A DNA stretch of 64,000 nucleotides from Chiua virens (Eukaryota > Basidiomycota > Agaricomycetes > Boletales > Boletaceae), in NCBI GenBank assembly GCA_019787685.1, contig JAHNUO010000003.1, forward strand, positions 806,001-870,000, written 5' to 3'. Each line of letters opens with the position of its first letter. Positions within the stretch are counted from its first letter, which is position 1. The notes beneath the pieces were generated by a model that was given only the letters and a program-made list of their open reading frames with translations, was not told the origin of the DNA and did not search any database. Positions 13,508 to 25,207 of the stretch are shown in pieces. Both the position numbers and the translations under genes were made by a program.

Positions 13508-14317
13508 CTAAGAAAAAAAAGACCGACCCTCTAAGAAACGCGCGTCCGCCTCCTTCGTGAAGCTCTGCGTCAACGCCGTGTACCGCTTCACCTGCCAACT
13601 CATCTGCGCCGCACGCGCCAAATTGCCCTGCGACACCGCCCACTTTTTCTCCTCCTTGAACCGCCTCCGCTCACTATCCGCGAGCGACGCACGCGCACGG
13701 AGCGCGGCGACCTCCCGCTCGAGTGGGTCCATCACCCGTTGCGGATCGACCATATCCTCCGTCGACGACGTGATCGACGGCTGGACGGACGACTCGGTGC
13801 GCCATTTCCGCGCGGGATCCTGTTTCGGGGGCCGAACGGGTTTGCTCGGACCCACCGCTGAGTACTCCGTCGCAGACGAAAACTTGACGAGGCGTTTGCG
13901 ACGGCGGATGTCCAGCACCGTGTCTTCCTCACAGTATTCGCTCTCCGAGCCCGTCCCGGCTGTGCTGCGTGTGGTGGTGACGCTGTAGAGGTGGCCGTCC
14001 TCGATGAGTTGGGAAAGGACGTCGGTGACGAGGACGCCGAGGGCGACGCCCAGGAGGGTCGTAGCAGACTTGGTCATATCTTGGATCATCATAAATTCGA
14101 TCACGAGACGGGCTGCGATGGCAAAGGCGACGACGAACGCAAAGTCGCGGAATTCCATTAGGGTGAAGTAGAGTGCGACACCCTGGACGACGCCGAGAAG
14201 GATGATGTCCCCGATAGAATCTGGCGCGTTGGGGTCATTGGAGCCATTGCCAAAGAACTTGTCGAGAGCGATGCGAGTGCCCAGCCCAAATAGCAGGGCA
14301 GCGGAAGTAGAAAACAT
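13508..14317 (-). CDS. Predicted multi-pass membrane protein with cytoplasmic coiled C-terminus
   Basis: A 269-aa uninterrupted reading frame with ATG at 14315-14317. The first 110 residues contain about four hydrophobic segments (MFSTSAALLFGLG; DIILLGVVQGVALYFTL; FAFVVAFAIAARLVIEFM; SATTLLGVALGVLVTDVL). The rest is hydrophilic, with a basic/Ser stretch and then a charged helix (EREVAALRARASLADSERRR) and SWQVKRYTALTQSFTKEAD. The family is not recognised; similar architecture occurs in uncharacterised fungal proteins. Stop TAG at 13508-13510 lies just after a T8 homopolymer, so the C-terminus may be misplaced. It is convergent with CHD1. Confidence 0.7.
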   Translation of the reverse strand: MFSTSAALLFGLGTRIALDKFFGNGSNDPNAPDSIGDIILLGVVQGVALYFTLMEFRDFAFVVAFAIAARLVIEFMMIQDMTKSATTLLGVALGVLVTDVLSQLIEDGHLYSVTTTRSTAGTGSESEYCEEDTVLDIRRRKRLVKFSSATEYSAVGPSKPVRPPKQDPARKWRTESSVQPSITSSTEDMVDPQRVMDPLEREVAALRARASLADSERRRFKEEKKWAVSQGNLARAAQMSWQVKRYTALTQSFTKEADARFLEGRSFFS

Positions 14318-14473
14318 GGACCCAGTCTAAGGTTTAGAAAGCCAACATACAAGTTTCAATGAGTGGGAATGAAACGGCACCAATTCATCGGATTTTCGGA
14401 AGCGAGTCCAACCGTCCAGAAATGTAAAAAACCAAAGTACACTACACAAGGACTACGAAATGAGTCATGAGGG

Positions 14474-16410
14474 TCAACATGGGTCCTCCGTGTCCACATA
14501 GTTGGCCATAGGATCTTCCGTATTTCGACGATTCATTCGATAGGCCTCTACACGGGCATAAGGCGGTCAAAAAATGGATAAACGTTTACCGGAAGGAGAC
14601 TTACCAAGTTGTTCTTCTGTGACATCATGACTGCTGATTTGAATTCCCTTCTGTTTCTTGTTGAAACGGTCGTCATCGTCACCTCCCCGCGCTTTCCGTT
14701 TCTTCTCCTCGCTCAATGCGACCGCTAATCGGTCTTTGTCAAGGGCGATATCGCCTTCCCCTACGCGCTTCTTCGAGTAGTTTTGCTCTATACGCCCTTG
14801 CGATTCTGTGGCTCCGTCCTGCCCTGAGGGATCGGACGCCATGGTCGAAGACGAAGCAAGAAGAGCATGGGCCGTTGATGCATGTGTCGCTTCTTTTCCA
14901 ACCACACCAGCACAATACGACATGTGCACGCTCGAATGGCAACATCCATAGCCCCAAATACCAGCCGAAGCATCATACCATGACCCCCACACGGAAGTAT
15001 GATTATTGATGTAAACTTGGAGCGAAGTCAGTATCTCCTCCATCCAAGACAATCTGACTCACCATCTTCGGGATATTTTGATCGTGCCTTCGCGCGCTCC
15101 TTGCCTTTGATAATCCGACCCGCACGAGAATACTCAACATAGTTCTCTGTTTGGCCATCCACGATTTCCTTTGGGGCCGTTTCGAGATACTGTTCTCCTC
15201 CGTACTTTGCAAGGATAGAGTCTTTGGTCACCTCCTTGATTTTCTCCTTCTTGTCCTTGAATTCTTCATGCAGGAATTGCCCTTGAGTCGGACCAGCGTT
15301 CAAGTGGACATCATTACCGTGTTGCGCAGCTTGCCACGCAAAGAGCTGGAGGCTCTGGACTTCCGGAGCTTCACCACTGTAACGGAAGAAGTTCTCCCCA
15401 GCAAATTTGGCCTGTATGCAATAGGTCATGAAGTACCGCGAAGAGTGAAGATATAACATACGTCTTCCGGAGCGAGGTTCTTTAATGGAGCGTCACGCAT
15501 GGAACGCGTCTTGGGGTCGTAGTAAGCGCTTTCGGGATCCAAGTTTATAAGGTACTTCGCAGTATCTTCTCGTATACGCAAATTCCGAACAGTGATACGG
15601 GTCTTCGTATCGAGTTTTTGGCCAACGGCATCAGCTGCGTCTGCGTATTTGTCATCGTCTGCATCCTCCTCATCACTGGAACCAAAGTCGGGGTCTGCAG
15701 CTTTCTTCTCCTTCCCGGCCTTTGCCACCTTCCGAACGGCAGCCAAATCAGTAGTAGTCTGATTATCAATCTCCTCTTCACGCAGTTTCTTTCGGGCAGC
15801 CTCGAGAGCTTCGTACTCTTCGTAAATCCTTTTATGCTCGGAGGGATCATAACCATTCCAACGATCCCGCTTCGCGTCGTAGCCAGTCGCGATTTCCTCT
15901 ATAATTTCGTCGGCCTGAATGTTCTTGTTGGTAAACTTGGCGCCCTTTTTGCGAGGACGCTCGAGACAGTCCTGCTTCTTGTGTGTCATCGCCCCACAAT
16001 TCTCGCACGCGCCTTTCCGGTACTTTTTAGCTGCAGGGCCAGCACGAGCGCCACGGTCATACCAGTTGTCGAGTTTATTGGAAGTACGATCATCCACAGG
16101 CCGCCGTTGATGGCTTAGAGACGGAGCACCAGTGTCGAGATACCATGGTGCTTGAGAGATATACTCTGCGGTTTTTTTAGTACGAAGAAAACATACAACA
16201 AGAACAGAGTAGACGCACGAGGAATGTGTGGGTTGATAGGCCTTCCTTCCTCATCAAGTGCGGCAGGAGCTGTACCAGCCTTACGGGCTGCATCAAGGTC
16301 CTTCTGGCGACGAAACTCCTCGCGAGAAAGTTTTCCTATAGCTGAAATTACGGTTTCTGAGCATATAAATTCAGAAAGTGTAGCAAACTGAACGTACCAG
16401 ATGAGGCCAT
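14474..16410 (-). CDS. SLU7: Pre-mRNA splicing factor SLU7
   Basis: A second-step splicing factor that helps select the 3' splice site in the spliceosome. Exon 1 is 16398-16410 (MASSG), then [22 protein letters not shown] joined by splicing to [16 protein letters not shown], and the CCHC zinc knuckle [14 protein letters not shown]. The central SLU7 region follows ([58 protein letters not shown]). Further splices give [20 protein letters not shown], then [18 protein letters not shown]. The last intron restores [20 protein letters not shown] and a stop at 14474-14476. All junctions are in phase. It is divergently transcribed from the E(z) gene. Confidence 0.95.
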
Positions 16411-16607
16411 CGTACAAGACGTGAATGAGAGTGATGAAATAGGCTTAGTCACTTTTGGGAGTAGTTGTGGCAGTACATTAGAGTCACGTGACCGGATCGG
16501 TATTCGGCTTTTGGTTGGCTGTTACTTCTTTCATTCACGCGATGCAAGCACTTACCGACTCCGACTCGGCGGACTGAGCAGAACAATGTCTTGAATACAT
16601 TGTTAGA
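16411..16607. promoter_or_regulatory. Compact divergent promoter SLU7 / E(z) with CACGTG palindrome
   Basis: Roughly 200 bp lie between the SLU7 start codon and the first coding bases of the E(z) gene. A perfect 10-nt palindrome GTCACGTGAC sits at 16483-16492. CACGTG is the core bound by bHLH factors of the Cbf1/Pho4/SREBP type. Short ATGs at 16542 and 16586 are followed by early stops and may be upstream ORFs or belong to an unresolved first exon. Confidence 0.55.
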
Positions 16608-19201
16608 GGAAGACTTTCCAACATCCGAGCTTGTTAAATCCTGTTTTCTCTCAAGTTCAAGCGGAATTTACGGCGTGGAATGCCACCCACTGTCGCCAAG
16701 TTCTAACCTCGTTCACTGCATCATCCACTTGGGAGACCTGTTGGCACCCCGACTTTCGTCCACCAAGTCTGGCTTCCATGGCGGTTACACCTAGCCCTTC
16801 ATCTGACCCAAGACTCGATGGACAGGATGTCAACTATCCATCGTTGCTCGTCTCCCAGGAAGTCTATTCACCGGATGGAGCAGTCATCGAAATTTCATCG
16901 CTGAAATTAGATGTCATTCACCTGTCTTCGCCTCTCGAACCTCACCCGCAATATGAATCGTGCTCCCCTTTACATCGTAGTGTATTCAAGGGTGACGATA
17001 GCGACAATATGGACTTCGTTCCATATGCAGATGATCCCACCTTCGACCAAAGTAGCCACCTGCGTCACTATGGTTCATTCTCGTGGCACGATGTCTTTGA
17101 TCCTGACCGTGAGCGTCACGCATATCTTATGACCGTTCAACACGATGATACAACAATCACACAGTGGAAGTGATCGTTCTAGAGGCGGTGTATAGATTAC
17201 GAACTCAACATGCTCTTACATATGATGAAATCGAAGATAGCAATGTGTTGCCGCTCAAAATACGCTCACAGCCTGGTAAACCTGGTGTGCTCTCTATTTT
17301 TCGAAGACGGTGAGTATGTTGTACCTTTTCCCGACTTTGTCCTTATGCATGCAAAGTGACTGCTTGAAGTGGAGTGGAAATACAATCCCAGAATCTTACA
17401 ATTTCCTCCACCCAACCTGGTCCGAAGGATCCGGCTTCCGCCATCGCTTTAGACTTTTGAACTCCCTGTTTTGCCCAAATCTAGGCTGTGTAGAACCATT
17501 CTGCAACGTTCACGGTGTGCATTATTACTTATCACTACACGCACGCATTTCACCCATCATAGGTGATGTACAGTCGAACTTCACCCGATGCCTCTGAGGT
17601 CTCAGCATCCGTTGTCTCATACTACCGATGAGGTAACGAGCCCTTGTCGGAATCATTGTTTCATCAACAAACATACTGGAAAGGTTTCGTCTGTTTTCTT
17701 GTCTCATAGAGTGCTAACATTATGTTTTCGCGCTAGATTAATTTGACTTGGAACGAAGCGGATCTCGACATGTTTAAAGTTATATGTGAGATCTCGCATG
17801 ACATGACTCCTTGTGATCTTGCAATGTTGTGCCTTAAACCGTGTCATGAGGCAACTTTATTCCTTCGAGGACTTCGCATACACTGAAGTGAAAGTTAGGT
17901 GTTCCGTTACAAGCAGTTACTATACCCAAGCAACTCAGACGAAGCTCAACTCGCGAACATGAAAAGTCAACGTCGTATACCAAAGTTCAAGGGTACATAC
18001 TGCTCTTGAATTGATCTCTCCCGTCCTCACTGTTCATCTTTAGACAGCAGTCCAGTCCATTTTACACCGTACGTCTCTGCTGAGGATCCATGCTACTTGC
18101 ATATCCGAACTTTGCATTAGTAATAACCCGTGTTACCATATCGGACCCTGCAACAGTTCTTCTCAGTGTCCATGTTTCAAAAATCAATCGCACTGTCAAC
18201 GCAACTGTCAATGTCCTCCTGAATGTAAGTCGGTACTGAATACTTGGATTAATTTTACACAATCCACATTGCATAGGTAATCGCCGGTGGCAAGGCTGTC
18301 GTTGCTCAAGGTTCGAATCAAAATGGGGCTGTGTGTCGGAGCGGTGTCCTTGTGTTGAAGCTCTTCGGGAATGCGACCCAGAACTTTGCATAAACTGCAA
18401 GTGCACGTGAGTGTCAGTACCCACGTCAGGTTTCGCGTATAGCAAATGGTTCCTTTTTTTCAGCAGTAAGTTTGTGCTGCTAGGTTTCGATGTCATTTTT
18501 TCTTGAGGTTTTTAGCCGATGATACTTCTTGTCGGAATTCTCAGATCCAACGTGGAGCTCACAAAGTTTGTGATTCCGAATCCTTCTAAAGTAGGCACGC
18601 GTTTAGTTCACGTATGACAGGTATTGGGGGTGAAAAAGTGCCACTTCGGACTCGGAACCTTCTTGCTCGAACCAGCAAAAGGTGGTGACTTGATAACAGG
18701 TGCATTGTCCTCCAAATCGCACGGTCACATATTTCACATTCCCTGTGGATAGAATACGTGGGAGAGCTTATCTATGAACCTACAGTGGAGAGCCGAGCGT
18801 AAGTCCCGTTTTCTTGCAGGTTGCAGTTCAACGCATTCTCCGTGCACAGAAACCTTGCTATACATCGCAATCGATGCTATCTCTTCGGCTTAAATAATAC
18901 GTTTTCACTGGATGCAACCTATGCAGGCGGCATCTCCAGATTTATTAACCATTCTGACTCTGACGCTGAACGAAGCAAACGAGTAAATAGCCATGCTCAA
19001 GGTACATCCCTACTGTAGTTTTGCACACAATCTAACTTCCCTCTAGTTGCGCTGGTTAATGGAGACCATCGTATAGGCATATTTGCGAGTGCGTTTTTTC
19101 ACCGCCCATCAGACTTTTTTTACGTGTTGCACGTAGTTCGAGACATTGAGGCAGGTTCGGAGGTCTTCATGAATTACGGCCCTAAATTCTTTGTCAAATA
19201 G
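16608..19201 (+). CDS. EZH2: E(z)/EZH2-type histone H3K27 methyltransferase (PRC2 catalytic subunit)
   Basis: By family it trimethylates H3K27 in facultative heterochromatin. Read through many introns: AEFTAWNATHCRQVL; an intron at 17109-17164 leading to LEVIVLEAVYRLRTQHALTY; a Cys-rich segment (FCPNLGCVEPFCNVH; PCRNHCFINKHTGK); a SANT-like block (LTWNEADLDMFKVICEI); the CXC domain (CNSSSQCPCFKNQSHCQRNC; CRCSRFESKWGC; ECDPELCINCKC); and SET (GLGTFLLEPAKGG; EYVGELIYEPTVESRA; DATYAGGISRFINHS; LVNGDHRIGIFA; FMNYGPKFF). Stop at 19199-19201. The N-terminus and first exon are not resolved. One intron (17851-17898) needs a GC donor, and the junction before SCRNSQIQRGAHK is ambiguous. The Asn-Cys usually following NHS in EZH proteins appears here as VNSHAQ. 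Confidence 0.88.
17851..17898 (+). other. EZH2: GC-AG intron in the E(z) gene
   Basis: The SANT-like block reads CLKPCHE up to GAG at 17850 and must continue VFRYKQLLYP from 17899 to keep the family alignment and frame. The intervening 48 nt begin GCAACT and end TTAG and contain in-frame stops. No GT donor in the right phase was found nearby. Confidence 0.65.
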
Positions 19202-21105
19202 AGTTGTGGATGGGCCTCGCACATTCAATGTCGGCAACACTCTGGTCCCATTTTACCGTTTTTTGAGTGCAGACCACGTCCTTCCCAGGCTCTGAGTGGT
19301 TATATGATTCCCATGTCTCGGGGACATGTTAGTTCAATAAGTGGCTGTTGTGGCTTGGGAGCGGCAGGATGTCTGATCTGAGCGGCGAACCTGATAGGCC
19401 TGGCCAGGCCCCAGCTCTTCGGGAGAGGGTTCTTTATATGGTACTGACACTTTCATCCTTGAACCACAGTTTGATAACAACGTGAGAATATGAGTGTCGG
19501 GCTCAGGAACCTGCCAGTGAAAAAAGATCGTGTACCCCCGCTGGCAGTCCGGTGACCGGTCCAAGTTACTTCTCTAGTGCTGTCACGTCTACTCAGGGAA
19601 GAAACTTATTGTTATCAATCATCGATTATGGTCAGGTTGATTACGGCCGCTGAGCGCTGAGCATCGACAACTGAGTATAAGTGCTGTTGGCGTTGCCTGA
19701 AGGTCTTCTCACGTTTTTCCTCTGCTGCTTCCCTACCAAAATGCTTCACTGTGATAATATATCGAATGCGTCGTCATATCATGCATATGAAAGAAAGTCT
19801 TCATCACCGGGTATAGTTTCATCTTTTTGTTTCAGCCTTGCAAGTTCCGCCCTCCTCAGGCTCATGATCAAGTATGCTTTGGACCATCTTGTGAGATATT
19901 CCTGGGTTCCTTTCAGTTTTGCTATTTCTTTTACCCGTCTGTTCTGTTTCCTTGATCTATCGACTGGTGCCGAGCTATCGCTCAATGTTCGTTCATCCTT
20001 CATCATTCAGAAACTCGAGCAAGAACTTGAAGGCGGAAGAATCAGAAAAACCGGTTTCTCTCGCGGAATTTTCGGCAGGAACGCTGTGTTGCCTTCGCAA
20101 CAATTCCAGTTGGAAGGTTCCTGCAAACCACCATCTTTCCCAAGTCGGTTGGAATTTCTGATTCAGACTCTGCCAGACTCCGGTGGCTGTTGACTTCTGA
20201 TCGCTTGCAGCAACATGGCAGAATCTCCAAGTATCTGGTCTGACTCATTAGCTGCGCGCAGGATGTTTCCGCGGGGATTTCCTTTATTTCACTGACTTTA
20301 CGACCTGGACCCTTTGGCATTGCATGCAACTGGCGCCGCCACATAACCGGAGGACGATCCGCAACTCCGTACCTGAGTGAATCATGCAAGTTCACCCGTA
20401 CGGAATATGGTATGCAGTAATTGCCTCGTGCATCATTTTTCTAATGGACGGTAGGAATATTTCGAAATAGAAAGTGCGTGTCGGGGGTTAGTCAGTCATG
20501 GCAACCTTTACGGCGTGGCCAAACTCGATCCGGTTGGGGATCCCCGCACATATAAAGGAAGCCGCGTCATACTGACGCATTCCGTTCCCTCTTCCCCGTC
20601 CGCCTTCGCTTTCACCTGCGAATGCGATACTGTGCAAGCTTTGGGTATACTATCCCAACCTCACCCAATAATTACGAATAACCCTTGCGTATCGCCTGTT
20701 TCGCGATTAATATTTCGCGTTCGGCCATGCATCCCCAATCATCCCTGTTTCCCCCCAATCAAACAAATCTAACCACGTTACGCACCGAGAACAGCCCCTT
20801 CCACAGGAGTGCGAATTTGCTGTGCTGCGATTCCAGCAGAAGGGGCCAAACTGTCAATTGGTGCGCTTGTGCGTCTATAAAGGGTTGGTGCTAGCTGTGA
20901 CGTGATCACCACAGCAGTTCGCAGGGATACCTTTCTACCTCTTCACATCACGAGCCGCGCAGGGTTGCTCAGTCTGATTCCTCCCCCACAACCTCGTTGG
21001 TCTCGTCAATTTCCATCCTTCTTTATTGCTAATGTCGTGCATTATAGGGTATTCACGGTGCCAGCCTCGGGCCCTGACACTAGGGATTTCCAAGGGTTCC
21101 CTCCC
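19202..21105. other. Long intergenic stretch without a supported gene
   Basis: About 1.9 kb. Open frames on both strands at 19681-20193 (+) and 19779-20395 (-) do not resemble known families. The minus frame RRVKEIAKLKGTQEYLTR has coding-like composition but no convincing exon chain. The last 400 bp are the 5' region of a C2H2 gene and are rich in pyrimidine tracts. Confidence 0.4.
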
Positions 21106-21740
21106 ATGAACCCGATAGACCTTGTATGCTTTCTCGTCATTCGACGAGGTCGCTCATCGCCTGACGCGATTCACAGGAATACTACCTCGGTCTGCCTGTC
21201 CATCGCTCCCCCCCTCCCCAATTATCAGGTTGCCATCCCGCGGTAGACGCCAGGTTCATCACTGACGCGTACGGCTCATTCGCCACTGCACCCCAACCCC
21301 TTGAACCGAATTCCCCCACGGCTTTCGGAGGGGTAGTTTACGGACCCGTGGCTGCACAGCAGCCGTCGATGCCTCCAGTCACGCCAAGAAATCCCATGGC
21401 ACTGAACCCGGGTTTCGACTATCACCCATGCCGTTGGTTGGGTGGCCCCCAGTGCGACGGTTTAGCTCCGGGAAGGAACCGCGAGATGGGAGAGCATCTC
21501 CGGGCGTATCATCGCTTCGTAGGCCACGAGCGGGATACAGTCCAATGCCAGTGGGAGAACTGCGGCCAAACCATGCAACGCATGAACGTGCCTCGTCACA
21601 TTGTGTCGAGGCACCTGCTGGCCGCGGCAAGTTGCCGTTTTTGTGGAAAGCGATTTAGTCGGCCCGATGTGGTTGGTCGCCACGAAAGGACCTGCAATGG
21701 AACTCCTCACGTCCCAAACAGGTTTACCCCCGGAACCTAG
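21106..21740 (+). CDS. C2H2 zinc-finger protein, paralogue 1 of 3
   Basis: Exon 1 (21106-21123) encodes MNPIDL. A 53-nt intron (21124-21176) follows, and exon 2 (21177-21740) is open to the stop. The N-terminal half is Pro/Ser-rich and disordered. The C-terminus carries atypical zinc fingers: CRWLGGPQCDG with downstream EHLRAYH, CQWENCGQTMQ with VPRHIVSRH, and CRFCGKRFSRPDVVGRH before RTC. The same three-finger arrangement occurs in the genes at 34880 and 38480, so this is a small local family, presumably DNA-binding transcription factors. The target is unknown. Reading frame intact. Confidence 0.8.
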
Positions 21741-23173
21741 ATGATGGCCAAAGCGCCATTCGTATGCTGACCATATAATCTATTTGCTTCCTTGGCTGGG
21801 CCTTGAGTTATGTCATTATTCGACCCCACGTTTTCGGATCGTAATATGCATCTTATTTGACAGAAGCATCTCATTTATATAGTGTATTATATCGTATGCA
21901 TCCCCGAACTATTCTACTGAGTGTATTCGAACGCTTATTTGACTCGTGCCCTTATCTAGAACGTCTGACTGGTGCCGGTGAGATCCTGCCGCCGATCAGT
22001 GAAATCGCCTGTCGCTGCACGCCATTCATTTCGTATGGCCCGTCTCGATTGTCGCTTGTGTTCGGTTAGCTATCTCTTCCTCAGGAACAATTCAGTCCGG
22101 GCGGGAAGTACGCGGCGATCTCAGCGGCTCATAACAGATAACATGGGTATGGTCCGCGACAGGCTCGATAACGACCGTCCAAGACCCGAGCATCTGGCTC
22201 AAGAAACATGTTGCTTCGGAAGCAGAAAGGGTGAAGAGTCCTCGCGAGGCCCGGGGTTTCGTCACCCACTCCAATCAAGCATAGGATGGTTGCCTAACAA
22301 CTAGGGCCTTTCAAAAATCATAATCCTGACGTGTGGGCCGTAAGAGACTTCCGAAACCACAAATGGGTGAAGGTTTGGGACGAGCATACATGTTTGACGG
22401 TATCAAGCGGTACGTAAGAGCACACGGGCGGCAGAGAGTGCACCAACATGCCGGATTTCGTTGTCCCAGTTATCACAGATTATAAGTAACAGATGTATAG
22501 ACAATTCCCGAGACATCGGACTCGGGCAGTGACAGATATGTAGATGACGAGCAGATATGATAAGGCTAGCGCGCGGCTTCTAGATTTCCGTCTCGACGAT
22601 GAGACACGATCCAAGAAACTTCGATCACCAAGGGCTGCGTCTACGGAGTCCACGGTCAGAACGGCCTCTACCCACTCCTGTGTACTGACAACATGATCAC
22701 GTCCATCAGACAATGATTTTTTATATCGTAAAGGCGCCACCGGGTGCTTACGCGTATACGGATGACCCCTCTTTGATCGCTTGGAGTGCATGATCTAGAT
22801 TGGCCTGTCGCACTGGGAGACGCCGTTCCGGAGCGCCCTCATCTTGGCGTCATCTGGGCCCACTGGTAGTCACTATGCTCACTTGGAGCTGCGCTATGCG
22901 TCAAATTTGCGCTTTGCCAACAGTAAATAGGATCGAGTGAATCGTACTTGCGCCTGCTGTTGGGCGGGAAGCAGCCACCCGTTGACACGAATCTCGTGAG
23001 CAGGGCAGAATGATGATGAGATGATGACAGGCCAAAAAAGGAAGGTGAGTAAGTTCCCATGCACACATGGCCTCGCGAAGTTGATGCGGCGCTGGCGTGC
23101 GGGGAATTGAATTGAATCAAACGTTGGCAAGCGGTGCTTTTACCGTCCGACCACGATCATCATATCAGCGAGT
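21741..23173. other. Intergenic, no supported gene
   Basis: About 1.4 kb with scattered short frames on both strands and no recognisable domain or exon chain. It holds the 3' flank of the C2H2 gene and the promoter of the YCII gene. Confidence 0.4.
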
Positions 23174-23773
23174 ATGGTCTTCCGTACGTTCGCCAAGGCG
23201 TCAGCAAGCTCCATTGTTCACGGATTCGGCATGGGTGCGATAACGCAACAACTGCGGCGTTTCTCTATGTCTGCTCCAAGATCCCACACATACTTGGTCT
23301 GGGCCCCAGACTACACGGACGAAGGCGCGCTGGCACGTAGGATGGCCGTCCGGCCGAAACACTTTATAAGGGCAAATAAGCAGATCAAGCAAGGCATCTT
23401 GAGTGAGTGGGCGCTCAGCGTGAGATGTGCCGCTTGTTCCCGCCAGAGTCCGCTGACGCGTTCTCCTCATGGTTCATAGAAGTGGCCGGTGGGTTGATTA
23501 CCCCAGAAACTCAAGGACACCGTGGACAAAAATTTGTTGGCTCCGTCCTCCTCTATGAAGCGAACTCTATCGAGGATGTGAGAAGTCTGATCAAAGAAGA
23601 CATATACTGGACCGAGAACGTGGTATGTTGGTATTACAATTCCATTTTGGCCGGAACCTAAGCGTCGCGACATGCGTTAGTGGGACAAAGAGAAGCTGAT
23701 GATTCATCCGATGCTGATGGCTACGACGCTCCAAGACCAGGCCGGAATTACGCAGCCAAGCCCAGAAGATTGA
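23174..23773 (+). CDS. YCII-domain protein, copy 1 (probably mitochondrial)
   Basis: Three exons: 23174-23402, 23480-23622 and 23681-23773; introns of 77 and 58 nt. The protein is 154 aa. The first 37 residues are basic and Ser/Ala-rich, consistent with an organelle leader. The core reads TYLVWAPDYTDEGALARR, FVGSVLLYEANSIEDVRSLI and DIYWTENVWDKEKLMIHP, the pattern of the YCII / dimeric alpha-beta barrel fold, where Asp and His residues line a small active-site-like pocket. A paralogue lies at 25208 on the other strand with introns at matching places. Function of fungal YCII proteins is not established. Confidence 0.85.
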
Positions 23774-25207
23774 TGGCGGGTCATGTAGATGCTACGAATT
23801 GTAAATACTGTTCCGATTCCCTTGCTGCGGATCAAATGATGAACATGGACTAGGCTCCACGAAGCGGTTCTTCTTGAACCTAAGCGATACTGGGATGTAA
23901 CACCGCGAGACCGGTTAAATGACAGAGACAAGGGGTTGAACTCAGAATCCACCTTGCGATCTAACGGAATTACAGAATGTCATGATACTTATTTCCAATG
24001 CCCATGATCTATCGTATCAGCGATGGGCACGGAGCGCACAGGGACATTCCAGTGTGGAACCTTGACATAGATAGGTCCTAGTCAAGGATCAACGCGTGAT
24101 CTTCCCTATCCTATGCCAGTGAGAATGATGCTCACCATCGATCCGCTCCTCGTGCCCGCGGAATCTCGCCAGTCATGTCCTTACCTAACTCCATGCGGGA
24201 CCTCCTAAGCGGGCAGTTTGATATAATAACACGTACAAACCATAGATAAAGGCACGTCATTTGAGTGGAGTTTCGTGCCGTGTCTGAAGCTTGTCTTGAA
24301 GGAGCTCAGCTGCTTCGAATGTGATGTGTCGCTCGATGAGCTCCGAGTGCATATGAAACCAGGCCGCGTATCGACAGAAGGAAACAGTCATAGTATTCAA
24401 GAACGTGTTGCAAGAAAGGATTGGCTCCGAATACCGGGCAAAATGTGTACGTTTCCCAGATTTCGGTCTATGCTTAAGATGCGTAACACCCAATAATCGG
24501 CCTCTGATACGCCCCGATTAAGTAATATTGATGATGTGCGTACTGCCACTTTGTACTGTGGAAGCAACTTGAACCGAGCAACGAGGTCGCACCATGACGT
24601 ATCGTCCCGCTCTATGTACGGGGTATTTGTCACTTCGCCGCCATTGGAGCGACCGCGGATTTCGCGCGAAAGATTCACTTCGGGGTGAAATGACTTTTCC
24701 TTCGCGTTCGCAATGAGGCCATGGGATTCGGCGACATCGAGGCTGTAGACCATGCCCTACTGGAACAAAGGCGACACAGGTCCAACCGGCGACTCTCGCA
24801 TTTCCGCAGCACAGATCAAAACTGTGCCGTCGGAATGTCCGAGTCGGCCGCGGTATGTTGCCAACACGATCGACTCAAGAAGTGGGCGTAACCTGATCAG
24901 CTGTTTAGTACAAGTCCTCGGATGCCGTTGCAGAGACTTTCTGGGCATGTAGACGTCATGATATGGGCGATAGAATGATCCGGGGCGCTGTTGAGTGTCT
25001 TGGCCATGTGCATGCTTGGGGCTACTAGTACTAACTTGAGGTTGGGTTCACATGGACCGCCGTTCATGAAGTCACGATATGATATTCTAGATATGCGCTT
25101 TCCTGGTCCCGGATTAAAAGATCGTTTTTTGGCAAGATATGAAATATGCATATATATACATTTCCTGGCTGTACAAAAGCTGCCAGTGAGCATGCAAAGA
25201 TCAATAT
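23774..25207. other. Intergenic between the two YCII genes
   Basis: About 1.4 kb. Minus-strand frames at 24257-24493, 24397-24753 and 24757-24948 are open but match nothing recognisable and cannot be joined with good splice signals. No repeat copy linking the two YCII genes was seen. Confidence 0.35.

Noticed and set aside
17109..17164. Apparent frameshift in E(z) near HDVFDPD
   Set aside because: A canonical 56-nt intron (GTGAGC...CACAG) joins DPD to LEVIVLEAVYR in phase.
19681..20193. 170-codon plus-strand frame
   Set aside because: No recognisable domain and no splice support; the opposite strand is equally open.
24397..24753. 118-codon minus-strand frame between YCII genes
   Set aside because: Could not be joined to neighbours and matches no family known to me.
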